A stretch of 64,000 nucleotides of DNA from Robiginitomaculum sp. (lineage in GTDB: Bacteria > Pseudomonadota > Alphaproteobacteria > Caulobacterales > Maricaulaceae). The notes under the pieces were generated by a model. The model was not told the origin of the DNA, did no database searches, and saw only the letters and a list, made by a program, of their open reading frames with translations. Position 1 is the first letter of the stretch. Each line of letters opens with the position of its first letter. The stretch spans positions 80,506 through 144,505 of the forward strand of contig NVWK01000012.1 in the NCBI GenBank assembly GCA_002733605.1, written 5' to 3'. Shown piece by piece: positions 28,036 to 39,026 of this stretch. Position numbers and translations under genes: made by a program.

Positions 28036-28867
28036 TTACGACGATTTCGGGGCGAGCGCGAAAGCGTGCAGGCAGAATGGACGTACCAATCCCCGCCGTT
28101 ATAAATACCGGAATACCTTGCCATACAGCTTTCCCATAGGCGTATTTTTGACCAAGCTTGGTTGAGGTGACGCGACGGCCAAGTATAGGGATATTAATCT
28201 GGCCGCCATGTGTATGCCCCGCAAGCGCGAGAACCGTATCGGAACGCATCAGATTAAAACTATCGGGGGAGTGCATAAAGACAATCATGTTTTGCCCTAT
28301 AGGGCAGTGTTTAAATACACTTGTGTCCCGCACACCTGTATTAGAATCTGCGAGGCCTATCAGGCATAAATTGGTATTTTTATCCGTGATATTTTGCTGT
28401 TGATTGTCCAGCACCTTGATCCCTGCCCTTTGCAAAGCCTCTGTGATTTGCGTCCCCGCATACCACGCATCATGGTTACCCAGCACCGCATACACGCCGA
28501 GGGGGGCCTGCAAATTTCCCAAATTATGAAGACCCGATTGTATAGACGCGTTAAATGCATCTGAATGCGCGCCCATAGGCTTATGCCCGTTTACATAATC
28601 GCCTGCCAACAAAACAATGTCGGGCGAAAGCGCGTTCATATGTGTCACGATTTTTGCAACACGGTTTACGTTCACATGCTGTCCGCCAATATGGATATCT
28701 GCGATCAAGCCAATCTTAAGCGCAGGCCCCTCCCAATGGCTGGAGTGAATATTGACATGGCGAATGGCCAGTGTTTTCGGCTCGATAAAAAACCCATAAA
28801 CAAGGCAAAGCCCTGCGAGAACAATAAGGTAGTATATAAAACGAAAAAAACGGGCCTGCGTAAACAT
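27986..28867 (-). CDS. Membrane-anchored metallophosphoesterase (YkuE/YaeI-like)
   Basis: 293 residues. A single N-terminal transmembrane helix (residues 8-28) puts the catalytic domain in the periplasm. Calcineurin-type metal motifs are all present: 'IADIHIGG' (Asp, His), 'LLAGDYVNG', 'LGNHDAW', 'FMHSPDSF' and 'GHTHGGQ'. Relatives hydrolyse UDP-linked or phospholipid-linked substrates (LpxH- or YaeI-like); the exact substrate is open. Tail-to-tail with the MFS gene, overlapping it by 50 bp, so mutations at the end of one alter the other. Confidence 0.88.
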   Translation of the reverse strand: MFTQARFFRFIYYLIVLAGLCLVYGFFIEPKTLAIRHVNIHSSHWEGPALKIGLIADIHIGGQHVNVNRVAKIVTHMNALSPDIVLLAGDYVNGHKPMGAHSDAFNASIQSGLHNLGNLQAPLGVYAVLGNHDAWYAGTQITEALQRAGIKVLDNQQQNITDKNTNLCLIGLADSNTGVRDTSVFKHCPIGQNMIVFMHSPDSFNLMRSDTVLALAGHTHGGQINIPILGRRVTSTKLGQKYAYGKAVWQGIPVFITAGIGTSILPARFRARPEIVVITLSGPQPQALTARPR

Positions 28868-28912
28868 GACCCGTTTATATCTTATATTTTGTCAAGATTA
28901 TGACCGGAATTT

Positions 28913-29305
28913 TTAAAGCGTTCCTTGAACCAGTTTCAGACCGTCAAGATGTTGGGCGGCGTCAAGGCTGTCATCACCTTCGGCCGCTGCCAAAGCCTGT
29001 TCGGCCTTGGTTATATCTTCGGCCAGAGCCTCGGCACTTAGATCGCTAAGTGGTGTGCATTGTTCGGCCAGAATGGTCAGGCCACTTGGCATCACATCGG
29101 CAAACCCGCCCTGAATCATATATTTGGTTTCAACGCCATCATTGAACACGGTGATCGCACCTGTGCGGATCGCGGCCATGAAGGGCGCGTGATCGGGTAA
29201 TACGCCGAAATCGCCCTCTGTACCCGGCACGTCAACCTGATCGACAAGACCGGAAAACAATTCGGCCTCAGGGGATACTAATGAAAATTGCAATTTATCT
29301 GCCAT
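28913..29305 (-). CDS. atpC: F1 ATP synthase epsilon subunit
   Basis: 130 residues. The N-terminal β-sandwich is clear ('LQFSLVSPEAELFSGLVDQVDVPGTEGDFG', 'LPDHAPFMAAIRTGAI'); the C-terminal helical part is Ala/Asp/Glu-rich. Rotor stalk subunit that couples and inhibits the enzyme. Last gene of atpHAGDC, separated from atpD by an unlisted small ORF. Confidence 0.95.
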   Translation of the reverse strand: MADKLQFSLVSPEAELFSGLVDQVDVPGTEGDFGVLPDHAPFMAAIRTGAITVFNDGVETKYMIQGGFADVMPSGLTILAEQCTPLSDLSAEALAEDITKAEQALAAAEGDDSLDAAQHLDGLKLVQGTL

Positions 29306-29311
29306 TTTACG

Positions 29312-29479
29312 CTACCTTAGCTTCGCCTCGAACATTGAAGCCGCTTTTTCAAACTTATCCCGACATCCCCTATTACAAAATCCAACCACTTGGCCTTTGT
29401 AAAGTGTCAGGCTATCCGCACTGACCGGATCGCCCGACCAAGGACATATATCATTGATACAGTCCTTGATATCGAGCAT
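29312..29479 (-). CDS. Small Cys-rich YHS/TRASH-like protein between atpD and atpC
   Basis: 55 residues, absent from the ORF track. It reads 'MLDIKDCINDICPWSGDPV' followed by 'YKGQVVGFCNRGCRDKF'. The pattern C-P-W-S-G...F-C-N-x-G-C-x-x-K-F resembles YHS/TRASH metal-binding modules; such short ORFs, sometimes mislabelled glutathione S-transferase, are recalled next to atpC in Caulobacterales. AAGGA sits 8 bases before ATG 29479; ATG 29488 is possible. The stop is 6 bp before atpC. Codon pattern is normal and it fills the gap exactly, so it is very likely translated with the operon. Role unknown; a metal or redox link to ATP synthase is speculation. Confidence 0.75.
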   Translation of the reverse strand: MLDIKDCINDICPWSGDPVSADSLTLYKGQVVGFCNRGCRDKFEKAASMFEAKLR

Positions 29480-29490
29480 CCCGCTCATCC

Positions 29491-31035
<1,545 letters not shown>

Positions 31036-31926
31036 CTAAAGCGCTTCTGCGCCGGAAATAATTTCAATCAAATCAGACGTGATTTGCGCCTGACGTGTAC
31101 GGTTAAAGGTAAGGGTTAGTTTGTCGATCATGTCGCCCGCACTTCGGGTTGCATTGTCCATGGCCGTCATTTTAGAGCCCATTTCGCCAGCACTGTTTTC
31201 AAGAAGTGCAGAAAAAATCTGGGTGTTGATATTGCGCGGGAGCAGAACCTTCAAAATACCTTCTTCGTCCGGTTCGTATTCATAGGCAGCACCCCCGAGA
31301 TCGGGGCCTGCAACTTCGCCTTCAGACGTATCTACAAGAGCCGGGATCATGGTTTTAATGGTCGGCGTTTGCGTCATAACGTTTTCAAACTTGGAGAAAA
31401 GCAATTTACAAACATCAAACTCACCAGCGTCAAACATGGAGGTAATCTTACCACCCAGTTCTGCCGCAATTGTAGCGTTCAGGGTTTTATGTTCCTTCAA
31501 AGAAACATATTCAACAATCAACTCACCATAAAGACGGGTGAGTTGGTCATGGCCTTTTTTGCCGATGCAAAATAATTTCACTGTTTTACCAGCTGCTTGC
31601 AGAGCCGTGATTTCTTCACGGGCTTTGCGCACGATATTGGTGTTAAAACCGCCGCACAGACCGCGGTCTGATGTCGCGACCACTAGCAATTGCACATTAT
31701 CAGACCCTGTGCCCACGAGCAATTTCGGAGCCCCCTCACTGCCGGCCATAGACGCAGACAGATTGGCAATGACCGCAGCGATACGATCAGAGTAAGGTCT
31801 TGATTTCACAGCAAACTCTTGCGCTTTACGCAATTTTGCTGCCGCAACCATTTGCATGGCTTTGGTGATCTTCTGCGTATTCTTAACGCTTTTGATCCGG
31901 TTTTGTAGGTCTTTCAAGCTGGCCAT
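31036..31926 (-). CDS. atpG: F1 ATP synthase gamma subunit
   Basis: 296 residues. Central rotating stalk. Both coiled-coil ends are conserved: 'LKDLQNRIKSVKNTQKITKAMQMVAAAKL' region at the start and 'NATRSAGDMIDKLTLTFNRTRQAQIT' region at the end, with 'TSDRGLCGGFN' in the Rossmann part. Lies between atpA (31-bp gap) and atpD. Confidence 0.97.
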   Translation of the reverse strand: MASLKDLQNRIKSVKNTQKITKAMQMVAAAKLRKAQEFAVKSRPYSDRIAAVIANLSASMAGSEGAPKLLVGTGSDNVQLLVVATSDRGLCGGFNTNIVRKAREEITALQAAGKTVKLFCIGKKGHDQLTRLYGELIVEYVSLKEHKTLNATIAAELGGKITSMFDAGEFDVCKLLFSKFENVMTQTPTIKTMIPALVDTSEGEVAGPDLGGAAYEYEPDEEGILKVLLPRNINTQIFSALLENSAGEMGSKMTAMDNATRSAGDMIDKLTLTFNRTRQAQITSDLIEIISGAEAL

Positions 31927-31957
31927 TGCCGCGCTCCTAAACTTATCTTATCTCGCG

Positions 31958-33493
31958 TTAGCCCGCAAAGTTGGCAGTGAAATCTTTAAGAACGGATTTC
32001 AATGTCGCTTCAAGCTCATCCGTCAATTTCTTACCGGTTTTAATACTTGAGAGCAAATCAGCATGCTGACCATGAAGGTGAACCAACAGTTCTTTCTCGT
32101 AGGCTTGTACTTGCTTCACAGCCACGCCATCAAGATAACCACGTGTGCCCGCATACAATACGCATACTTGCTCTTCCACTTGCAGTGGAGAGAATTGTGG
32201 TTGTTTCAACAACTCTGTCAGACGCTCGCCACGGGCAAGCAAAGCTTGTGTAGACGCATCCAGATCAGAGCCGAACTGGGCAAATGCAGCCATTTCGCGG
32301 TATTGAGCAAGCTCGCCTTTAATGGGACCCGCAACCTGTTTCATCGCTTTAATCTGCGCAGATGAACCCACACGGGACACAGACAGACCTACGTTCAAGG
32401 CCGGACGAATACCCTGGAAGAACAAATCGGTTTCCAAGAAAATCTGGCCATCGGTAATAGAAATCACATTGGTCGGAATAAAGGCTGACACGTCATTACC
32501 TTGTGTCTCAATAATTGGCAGAGCGGTCAAAGATCCGCTGCCATTGGCTTCGTTCAATTTCGCAGAACGCTCAAGCAAACGGGAGTGAAGATAAAACACA
32601 TCGCCTGGATAGGCTTCACGGCCCGGAGGACGACGAAGCAACAAAGACATTTGACGATAGGCCACCGCATGTTTGGACAGATCATCATAAATAATCAGGC
32701 CGTGCATGCCGTTATCACGGAAATACTCACCCATCGCACAACCGGCGAACGGTGCAAGATACTGCATAGGTGCAGGCTCGGACGCGGTCGCAGAGACGAT
32801 GATGGAATATTCCATCGCGCCGTTTTCTTCGAGTGTTTTGACCAATTGGGCCACAGTTGAACGTTTTTGACCGATCACAACATAGATACAGTAAAGTTTG
32901 TTGTCTTCTTCGTTATTATCGAAGGCCGCTTTTTGGTTGATGATCGCATCAACGGCTATGGCCGTTTTACCGGTTTGGCGGTCACCAATGATCAATTCGC
33001 GCTGGCCACGGCCAATCGGAATCAGCGCATCAATCGCTTTAATACCGGTTTGCACAGGCTCATGCACACCTTTACGCGGGATAATACCCGGAGCTTTCAC
33101 ATCAACGCGGCGGCGCTGTGTAATACCTTTTAGCGGGCCTTTACCGTCGATAGGTTCGCCGAGCGCATTTACAACGCGACCGAGCATGCCTTTGCCGACA
33201 GGAACGTCCACAATCTCGCCGAGACGCTTGACTGTGTCGCCCTCTTTAATACCACGGTCATCACCGAAGATAACCACACCGACATTGTCGCTTTCGAGAT
33301 TAAGGGCCATGCCTTTAACGCCGCCCGGAAATTCGACCATTTCACCGGCACTAACATTGTCCAGACCGTGGATACGGGCAATACCGTCACCAATGGACAA
33401 AACCTGTCCAATATCTGTCACCTTAGCCGTTGTGCCAAAGACTTTAATTTGCTTTTTCAGAATGCTTGAAATTTCTGCGGCGCGAATATCCAT
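31958..33493 (-). CDS. atpA: F1 ATP synthase alpha subunit
   Basis: 511 residues. Non-catalytic nucleotide-binding subunit: '[14 protein letters not shown]', P-loop '[13 protein letters not shown]', '[13 protein letters not shown]', and 'FTANFAG' at the C-terminus. Separated from atpH by 4 bp, so translationally coupled. Order atpH-A-G-D-C without F0 genes is the alphaproteobacterial pattern; F0 genes lie elsewhere. Confidence 0.98.
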   Translation of the reverse strand: MDIRAAEISSILKKQIKVFGTTAKVTDIGQVLSIGDGIARIHGLDNVSAGEMVEFPGGVKGMALNLESDNVGVVIFGDDRGIKEGDTVKRLGEIVDVPVGKGMLGRVVNALGEPIDGKGPLKGITQRRRVDVKAPGIIPRKGVHEPVQTGIKAIDALIPIGRGQRELIIGDRQTGKTAIAVDAIINQKAAFDNNEEDNKLYCIYVVIGQKRSTVAQLVKTLEENGAMEYSIIVSATASEPAPMQYLAPFAGCAMGEYFRDNGMHGLIIYDDLSKHAVAYRQMSLLLRRPPGREAYPGDVFYLHSRLLERSAKLNEANGSGSLTALPIIETQGNDVSAFIPTNVISITDGQIFLETDLFFQGIRPALNVGLSVSRVGSSAQIKAMKQVAGPIKGELAQYREMAAFAQFGSDLDASTQALLARGERLTELLKQPQFSPLQVEEQVCVLYAGTRGYLDGVAVKQVQAYEKELLVHLHGQHADLLSSIKTGKKLTDELEATLKSVLKDFTANFAG

Positions 33494-33497
33494 GGGT

Positions 33498-34055
33498 CTA
33501 TGCCTCTTTCATTGCCATTTTCAAACCCTCAAGCTTAGTCTTGAGAGTGCTATCAAAATAACGGGATCCGATTTTTACGGCAAATCCCCCGAGTAGTTCC
33601 GGATCAATATGGGTTTCAATTGCCACATTACGTCCGAGTGATTTTTTAAGTTGTGCCTTGATCGATGTCAGTTGAGCGGTCGAGAGCTTTTTGGCGGAGA
33701 ACACCTCTGCAACGCCTGTACCACGTTGACGGGCCAGTTTTTCATCAAACGCGCTGATCATCGCAGGAATATCCGCTGCACGACGATTTTGCACACAAGT
33801 GCCGATGAACTGGATTGTCATTTTACCGAGCTTTGCTTTCTTGGCCAGCGCCAATAAGGCCGCGCTTTTATCCTCATCTGAAATCACAGGGCTTTGGACC
33901 AAGCGGCGTAGATCGTCACTTTTTGCAAACAAACCTTTTAGGGTTTTTAAATCTTTTTCTACTGTTTTCAAAGACTTGGCAGATTCTGCAAGCTCTAGCA
34001 GGGCCGAAGCATACCGCCTAGAAACTTCACTCACGATCACATCCGTGTTCGACAT
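33498..34055 (-). CDS. atpH: F1 ATP synthase delta subunit
   Basis: 185 residues. Peripheral stalk subunit linking F1 to b/b'. Helical N-terminal domain ('[19 protein letters not shown]') and C-terminal segment '[25 protein letters not shown]' are typical. First gene of the operon; the 229-bp gap to priA upstream must hold the operon promoter, but no convincing -35/-10 pair was found there. Confidence 0.95.
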   Translation of the reverse strand: MSNTDVIVSEVSRRYASALLELAESAKSLKTVEKDLKTLKGLFAKSDDLRRLVQSPVISDEDKSAALLALAKKAKLGKMTIQFIGTCVQNRRAADIPAMISAFDEKLARQRGTGVAEVFSAKKLSTAQLTSIKAQLKKSLGRNVAIETHIDPELLGGFAVKIGSRYFDSTLKTKLEGLKMAMKEA

Positions 34056-34284
34056 GAAAAAAACTCTCTACAAGACTACGCCAAAACTAACAGATCAATG
34101 CTGGCGGATAAATTAAACGGACAAGAACGCCCACATATACCGACTCATACGGCCCTAAGACCGCAAAGTTGACGCCTCTTAGCATGGCCTTTTCGCGATT
34201 CCAAGCCCTGTTTTACACTGTTTTGTCACAAGCCTTTTCTGGGCGGTTTTTGCGTCCGTTTCTGCATGCTAAAGACGGCATCTT

Positions 34285-36453
34285 TCACATAAAACTTTGC
34301 GGGTCTATGTCGATTTGGAGTTTGGTTTTATGGGGGGGACGCAGGCGGGACTTCCACGCTTGCATATAGGCAGATAGATTAACCATGGGTTCAGCCTTGA
34401 CCAGAAACCTGCGACGATGGCGACCTCTTAATATGGCGATCGGGGCTTCGCTAGGGCCCATGATTTCGATGCCTTCGGCGCGCGGGGCTTTGGCGAGGAA
34501 TTTACGGGCAAATTCATCGGCTTTTTTGCCGTCAGGGGCCGAGATAATCACAGCTGCCAATTTGCCATAAGGCGGCAAGCCAAGCAGTTCGCGCATGGAC
34601 AGCTCTGCGGCAATAAAGCCCTCGCGGTCTCCGGCAGCCAAGGCTTCCAGGGCCTCGTGTTCGGGCATATGGGTCTGGATCAGCGCCCTGCCCGGTTTCT
34701 CGGCGCGCCCGGCCCGGCCAGCGACTTGCACCAAGGTTTGATATGTTCGCTCGCCTGCGCGCAAATCTCCGCCCGCCAAGCCAAGGTCGCCATCGACGAC
34801 CCCTACAAAGGTCAAATGCGGAAAATTATGGCCTTTCACGACCATTTGTGTGCCAACCAATATATCAATGTCGCCAGCCGCCATGCGCTCCATACGCTCA
34901 CGAATACGTTCGGGATTGCCCGCCGTATCCGAGGACAGGACTTCTATGCGGGCTTGCGGGAATAACTGGGTGGCTTCCTCGGCCACGCGCTCGACCCCCG
35001 GCCCGACGGGATGTAAACTGCCTTCGGTTTTACACTCAGGACACGCGCTCGGCATGGGCATGGAAAACCCGGTAAGATGGCACATGGCCCGCCCCGTGCG
35101 CCTATGCTCGACCAACCAGCTATCAGTGTCGGGGGATTTCAATTTCTCGCCGCAGGCCCGACAGATAATCAAAGGCGCATAGCCCCGACGGTTTAGATAG
35201 AGCATGGCCTGATCGCCCTGTTCTAGAGCCTCGGCAATCCCGTCAATGAGGGGCTGGGACAGGAAACGTCCGTTTTCAGGCTTATCCTCTTTTAAATCGA
35301 CAAGTCCAATCTCCGGCATTACGGCGGCACCGGGGCGTTCAGGTAAAATCACATGAGCATAGCGCCCTGTACGTGCATTGGTCAGGCTTTCCAAAGACGG
35401 GGTGGCCGAGGCCAGCACCACAGAGGCTCCCGATAATTTGGCCCGCACCACGGCCATATCGCGCGCATTATAGATGACGCCCTCATCTTGTTTGTAGGAA
35501 TTATCATGTTCCTCGTCGACGACAATCAATTGCAAATCCGCATAGGGCAGATACAAGGCTGAGCGAGCCCCGATGACCAATTTAGCCCGCCCCGCCGCCA
35601 CTTCGCGCCATGTTCTCCGCCGGGCGGCCTCCCCCATGGCCGAGTGCCATTGGGCCGGTTCCGTACCAAAACGTTGGGCAAAGCGGCGCAATCCCGCTTG
35701 GGTCAGGGCGATTTCCGGTACGAGGATCAAAACCTGTCCACCTTGGCGGAGCGCCTGTGCAGCCGCCTCCAGATACACCTCCGTCTTCCCCGATCCCGTC
35801 ACCCCGTCGAGCAGGGCGATTGAAAATTCTTGTCGAGCGACCAAATCGGCCAGCTCCTGACCAGCCGTGATTTGTTTGGGGGTCAGGGCAAATTGCCGGC
35901 CTTCATGATCGGGATCAGGCGTTCCAAACGGTGGATCGAGCGGAACCGAAATTTTTTCCAGTAGTCGTGAGGGGCCCGCCATTGTGCGCACAACGGAGGC
36001 TGAGACATTGGCGGCCTTGGCAATATCGCTGGCTGTAGCGGGCCAAATATCTTGTAAATCCAGCACCCGTTTTCGGCCTGCGCTTAGGCCTACAAGCCGC
36101 TCCGCGCTTCGGGGCGTATACATGGTGACAATCGGGCTGGGGTCGAGCGCTTTATAGCTGCGCAAAACCATGCGCAGAACCATGCCGAGCGGGGCGCAAT
36201 TATATTTGGCCGTCCAGTCGACAAATTTCAACATGCCAGGGTTTAGCGCCCGACAGTTTTTTCGCTCGGAGATATCTTTTAATTTGCGGTCAGTGTCCGC
36301 CTGACCCAACCCCCAAACCACGCCGAGCTTCATCTGTTTCCCGATCGGGGCGTAGACAAAATCACCGCATGCCAACTGCATGCCGGTTGGCACCACATAA
36401 TCAAACGGCTCGGGAACACCGACCGGAAATAACACCTTGGCGATTTGCTTCAT
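34285..36453 (-). CDS. priA: Primosomal protein N' (replication restart helicase PriA)
   Basis: 722 residues. 3'-to-5' superfamily 2 helicase that reloads the replisome at stalled forks. N-terminal 3'-DNA-binding domain ('PEPFDYVVP'), Walker A 'GVTGSGKTEVYL' near residue 225, 'VVDEEHDNSYKQDE', 'SATPSLES', and late motifs 'VGTQMVVKGHNFP' and 'QVAGRAGR'. In the zinc region only 'CRAC', one mid Cys and 'CPEC' remain of the eight Cys of E. coli; the replaced part 'SPDTDSWLVEH' is recalled as usual for alphaproteobacteria, so one zinc site seems kept. It shares the minus strand with the downstream atp operon. Confidence 0.96.
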   Translation of the reverse strand: MKQIAKVLFPVGVPEPFDYVVPTGMQLACGDFVYAPIGKQMKLGVVWGLGQADTDRKLKDISERKNCRALNPGMLKFVDWTAKYNCAPLGMVLRMVLRSYKALDPSPIVTMYTPRSAERLVGLSAGRKRVLDLQDIWPATASDIAKAANVSASVVRTMAGPSRLLEKISVPLDPPFGTPDPDHEGRQFALTPKQITAGQELADLVARQEFSIALLDGVTGSGKTEVYLEAAAQALRQGGQVLILVPEIALTQAGLRRFAQRFGTEPAQWHSAMGEAARRRTWREVAAGRAKLVIGARSALYLPYADLQLIVVDEEHDNSYKQDEGVIYNARDMAVVRAKLSGASVVLASATPSLESLTNARTGRYAHVILPERPGAAVMPEIGLVDLKEDKPENGRFLSQPLIDGIAEALEQGDQAMLYLNRRGYAPLIICRACGEKLKSPDTDSWLVEHRRTGRAMCHLTGFSMPMPSACPECKTEGSLHPVGPGVERVAEEATQLFPQARIEVLSSDTAGNPERIRERMERMAAGDIDILVGTQMVVKGHNFPHLTFVGVVDGDLGLAGGDLRAGERTYQTLVQVAGRAGRAEKPGRALIQTHMPEHEALEALAAGDREGFIAAELSMRELLGLPPYGKLAAVIISAPDGKKADEFARKFLAKAPRAEGIEIMGPSEAPIAILRGRHRRRFLVKAEPMVNLSAYMQAWKSRLRPPHKTKLQIDIDPQSFM

Positions 36454-36499
36454 GGCCTAGGTATCAAAGATTCGTAGCCAGTTGGCAATGGGCAGAAAG

Positions 36500-37741
36500 T
36501 TAGTCTTGGTCTTTCACCAATGTTAAGTTTGGCGTGCGGCCCTTGTCCTTATAAAAACTTTGCCCCACGGCGATCCCTGTAATTGAGGAGTATTCTTCCA
36601 GTTTTCGGGATTGTTTATGATGATCCCCGCGCAAGCTTTCCATGTCAGACAACAGGTTTAGGAACTTTTTGTTCAACGCGTCATAATTTGCGTTCATGCC
36701 TGTAAGCGCCAGCCTATTCTCGTCCAATTCCGTCGTTTTTTTGCCCAAACGCGCGGCCATGCCTTCGACGCGGCGGGTATCACGCTCGGACAAGGTTTTT
36801 AGTTTGGTTCTCTCAGAAGCGTCATAGCGGCTCATTTCAGTATTGACCTTTAACAGGGCCTCCAATCCCTCGATTGTGGCGCCCAACGCAAAGATTTTGT
36901 CGTCACTGCGCTGGCGCATATCCGCAAGGGCGTTCTGGCAGGCCGTGGATGCATATCTGGCCTTATCAAGTTTTGAAAGCGTTTCAATATGGGCCGATTT
37001 TTCTTGCGAATAATCGAGACGCAGGGTTTTCAAACCGGATGTCACCGTCTCTTTATGGCTGTGCTCATCCTTTATTCTGGCACGAAATAAATCTGCCTGT
37101 CTTTCAAGTTCCGTATTTTGCCGTGCCAAAACAGCGGTCGCGTCTTTCAGTTTTAACATTTCTTTTTGAACAACAAAATTCTCCGCCTTTAAGTCTTTGA
37201 CCCGCACGACAAGCCTATGTTTTTCGCCTTGTAAATCATCCATGTCTGCATTCAGGCTGGAATATTGTGCCGTATCGTCACGTAGGCGCTCGTCTTGCTC
37301 GACCATATGCCCGCGACAGATTTCTAATTCTGCATAGGCTTCGTCGAAACGAGCCTGATAGGCCACGGCTTTGCTTTCCATTTCATTCGCCCAGACCGTC
37401 TTCTTGGCCAAATCGCTTTGCAGGTTTTCCAAACGGGTTTTTAGCTGGGCATTTTCGGGCTGTAAACGTTCCAGACTGAGTGTGTTTAATTCGACAGTTT
37501 TCAAAAATCCGCCCAGTTTATCAATTTCTCTGACCGTCCCCTTGTTGAGCCGCATGCTCTCGCGCAAGGCTGTCGCCATTTTGCTTAAATCGCATTTCAA
37601 ATCCCCGATTTCACGCATTTGTGCGGACATACGTCCCGAGACATCCGGCAAAATGACGGGTTTTGTCCCCCGGGTTTTGCTCTTGGACGTAACGGCTAAT
37701 GGTTTTTGCGACTTTTTCCCAATTTTACTTAAAATTCCCAC
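36500..37741 (-). CDS. Coiled-coil protein (intermediate-filament-like architecture), unidentified
   Basis: 413 residues. Starts with GTG 37741 (GGAG 7 bases upstream). A basic Lys/Ser/Thr-rich head of about 35 residues is followed by some 330 residues of nearly continuous heptad-bearing helix rich in Leu/Glu/Lys/Arg, then a short polar tail ('GQSFYKDKGRTPNLTLVKD'). No membrane segment, signal peptide or enzyme motif. Head-rod-tail layout and size are like crescentin and related filament proteins of Caulobacterales; an SMC/scaffold-type role is equally compatible. Lies between priA and divergent xerC, 46 bp upstream of priA. Confidence 0.7.
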   Translation of the reverse strand: MGILSKIGKKSQKPLAVTSKSKTRGTKPVILPDVSGRMSAQMREIGDLKCDLSKMATALRESMRLNKGTVREIDKLGGFLKTVELNTLSLERLQPENAQLKTRLENLQSDLAKKTVWANEMESKAVAYQARFDEAYAELEICRGHMVEQDERLRDDTAQYSSLNADMDDLQGEKHRLVVRVKDLKAENFVVQKEMLKLKDATAVLARQNTELERQADLFRARIKDEHSHKETVTSGLKTLRLDYSQEKSAHIETLSKLDKARYASTACQNALADMRQRSDDKIFALGATIEGLEALLKVNTEMSRYDASERTKLKTLSERDTRRVEGMAARLGKKTTELDENRLALTGMNANYDALNKKFLNLLSDMESLRGDHHKQSRKLEEYSSITGIAVGQSFYKDKGRTPNLTLVKDQD

Positions 37742-37928
37742 AAGAAATCTCCAGTTTTAAGTTTCCAAAATTATGGTTGCGCGAATACAGATATACACTC
37801 TGTTCAGCAGTCAAAGTAATTCGAAAAACTGTCCCACAACCATGCCGATTAACGAATCAGCATGCGTTCAATGTTTATAAACTTTCCTAATTATTCCTTA
37901 ACTGCCGCACGTTAGGGCTGTTAAAACT

Positions 37929-38879
37929 ATGTCACAGCAAGCAGAAATTAACGCGCTCCCGCTCGATACGGCTCTGAAGTTGTTTTTAGCCCATCTGGGT
38001 GGGGAACGTAGGCTGGCCGATAAAACGGTGGAAGCCTATCAACGCGACCTCGTTAATTTCTTTGCCTTCCTCAACATGCATTTAGGACGGCAGGTGACGC
38101 TTGGGGATTTGCAGACCCTGACCATCACGAATTTTCGTAGCTATATGTCGGCGCGCAGGCGCGGTAATGACGGCATTTCGGCCAGTTCTCTGGCACGTAA
38201 TTTGTCTGCCTTGCGCATGTTTTTTCGCTATGTCGAACGTAGATGGGATATAAAGAACACGGCAGTGGCCCTGATTAGAGGTCCACGCTTGCCCAAAAGA
38301 CTCCCTAAACCCATAAGCGTTGAAGCCAGCAAAATTTTACTGGACGCCGCCCCTGCCACAGACGCACCCAAGTGGGTTTCGGCACGAGATACAGCCGTGC
38401 TAACCCTACTTTACGGAGCTGGTTTGCGGATTTCAGAAGCCCTGTCTCTGACAGGGGCCGATGCCCATATAGGAGATAGCTTGCGCTTGACGGGTAAGGG
38501 CAACAAAACCCGGCTTGTTCCGATCCTCCCCGTTATTCAACACGCAATCACTACGTATGTGCACTGTTACGAGGCGGCCCATTCAACGCCCTTGCCACAA
38601 GATGGCCCCCTGTTTCGCGCTATACGCGGCGGGCCTTTACGGGCCGAGACGATACAAAGCCGGCTTCGGATCTTACGCGGCCAGCTTGGATTACCGCAAA
38701 CAACGACCCCGCACGCCCTGCGTCATTCTTTTGCCACCCATCTCCTAGCGGGCGGCGGGGATTTGCGTACGATTCAGGAATTGCTTGGGCATTCCAGTCT
38801 GGCCTCTACACAGGTGTATACTGATGTGGATGCGACGAGCCTGATGAGGGTCTACGCGGCCGCGCATCCCCGAGCTTAG
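37929..38879 (+). CDS. xerC: Tyrosine recombinase XerC
   Basis: 316 residues. Resolves chromosome dimers at dif with XerD and FtsK. N-terminal SAM-like DNA-binding domain ('ERRLADKTVEAYQRDLVNFF'), catalytic domain with Arg in 'GAGLRISEAL', Lys in 'GKGNKTR', 'HALRHSFATHL', 'LGHSSLASTQ' and the Tyr nucleophile in 'VYTDVD'. The full R-K-H-R-H-Y set is present. Not associated with attachment sites or a mobile element, so it is the housekeeping type. Divergent from the coiled-coil gene. Confidence 0.93.
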   Translation: MSQQAEINALPLDTALKLFLAHLGGERRLADKTVEAYQRDLVNFFAFLNMHLGRQVTLGDLQTLTITNFRSYMSARRRGNDGISASSLARNLSALRMFFRYVERRWDIKNTAVALIRGPRLPKRLPKPISVEASKILLDAAPATDAPKWVSARDTAVLTLLYGAGLRISEALSLTGADAHIGDSLRLTGKGNKTRLVPILPVIQHAITTYVHCYEAAHSTPLPQDGPLFRAIRGGPLRAETIQSRLRILRGQLGLPQTTTPHALRHSFATHLLAGGGDLRTIQELLGHSSLASTQVYTDVDATSLMRVYAAAHPRA

Positions 38880-38971
38880 GCCCACACTCCCCTTAACTCC
38901 ACATTCTACATTCTACATTCTATGATGTTTTTGAGGCTTTTGTAAAAGGACTATATCTAATAATCTATTTT

Positions 38972-38990
38972 TAGTTTGTTTTTCAAACTA
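38972..38990. promoter_or_regulatory. Palindromic operator candidate upstream of the membrane protein/HTH_34 pair
   Basis: TAGTTTG-TTTTT-CAAACTA, perfect 7-bp arms, with another GTTTG directly after it, 37 bp before the start codon. The region is AT-rich and promoter-like. A winged-helix regulator gene lies in the same transcript, making autoregulation likely. Confidence 0.5.
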
Positions 38991-39026
38991 GTTTGCTACA
39001 TGTAGAGAAACATACAGGAGACACAA

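Noticed and set aside
35000-35250. PriA zinc region with missing Cys as a defective protein
   Set aside because: The 'SPDTDSWLVEH' replacement is recalled from other alphaproteobacterial PriA proteins; all helicase motifs are intact.
37929-38879. XerC-like recombinase as evidence of an integrated element
   Set aside because: No attachment repeats, tRNA or phage/plasmid genes nearby; length and motifs fit the housekeeping dimer-resolution enzyme.
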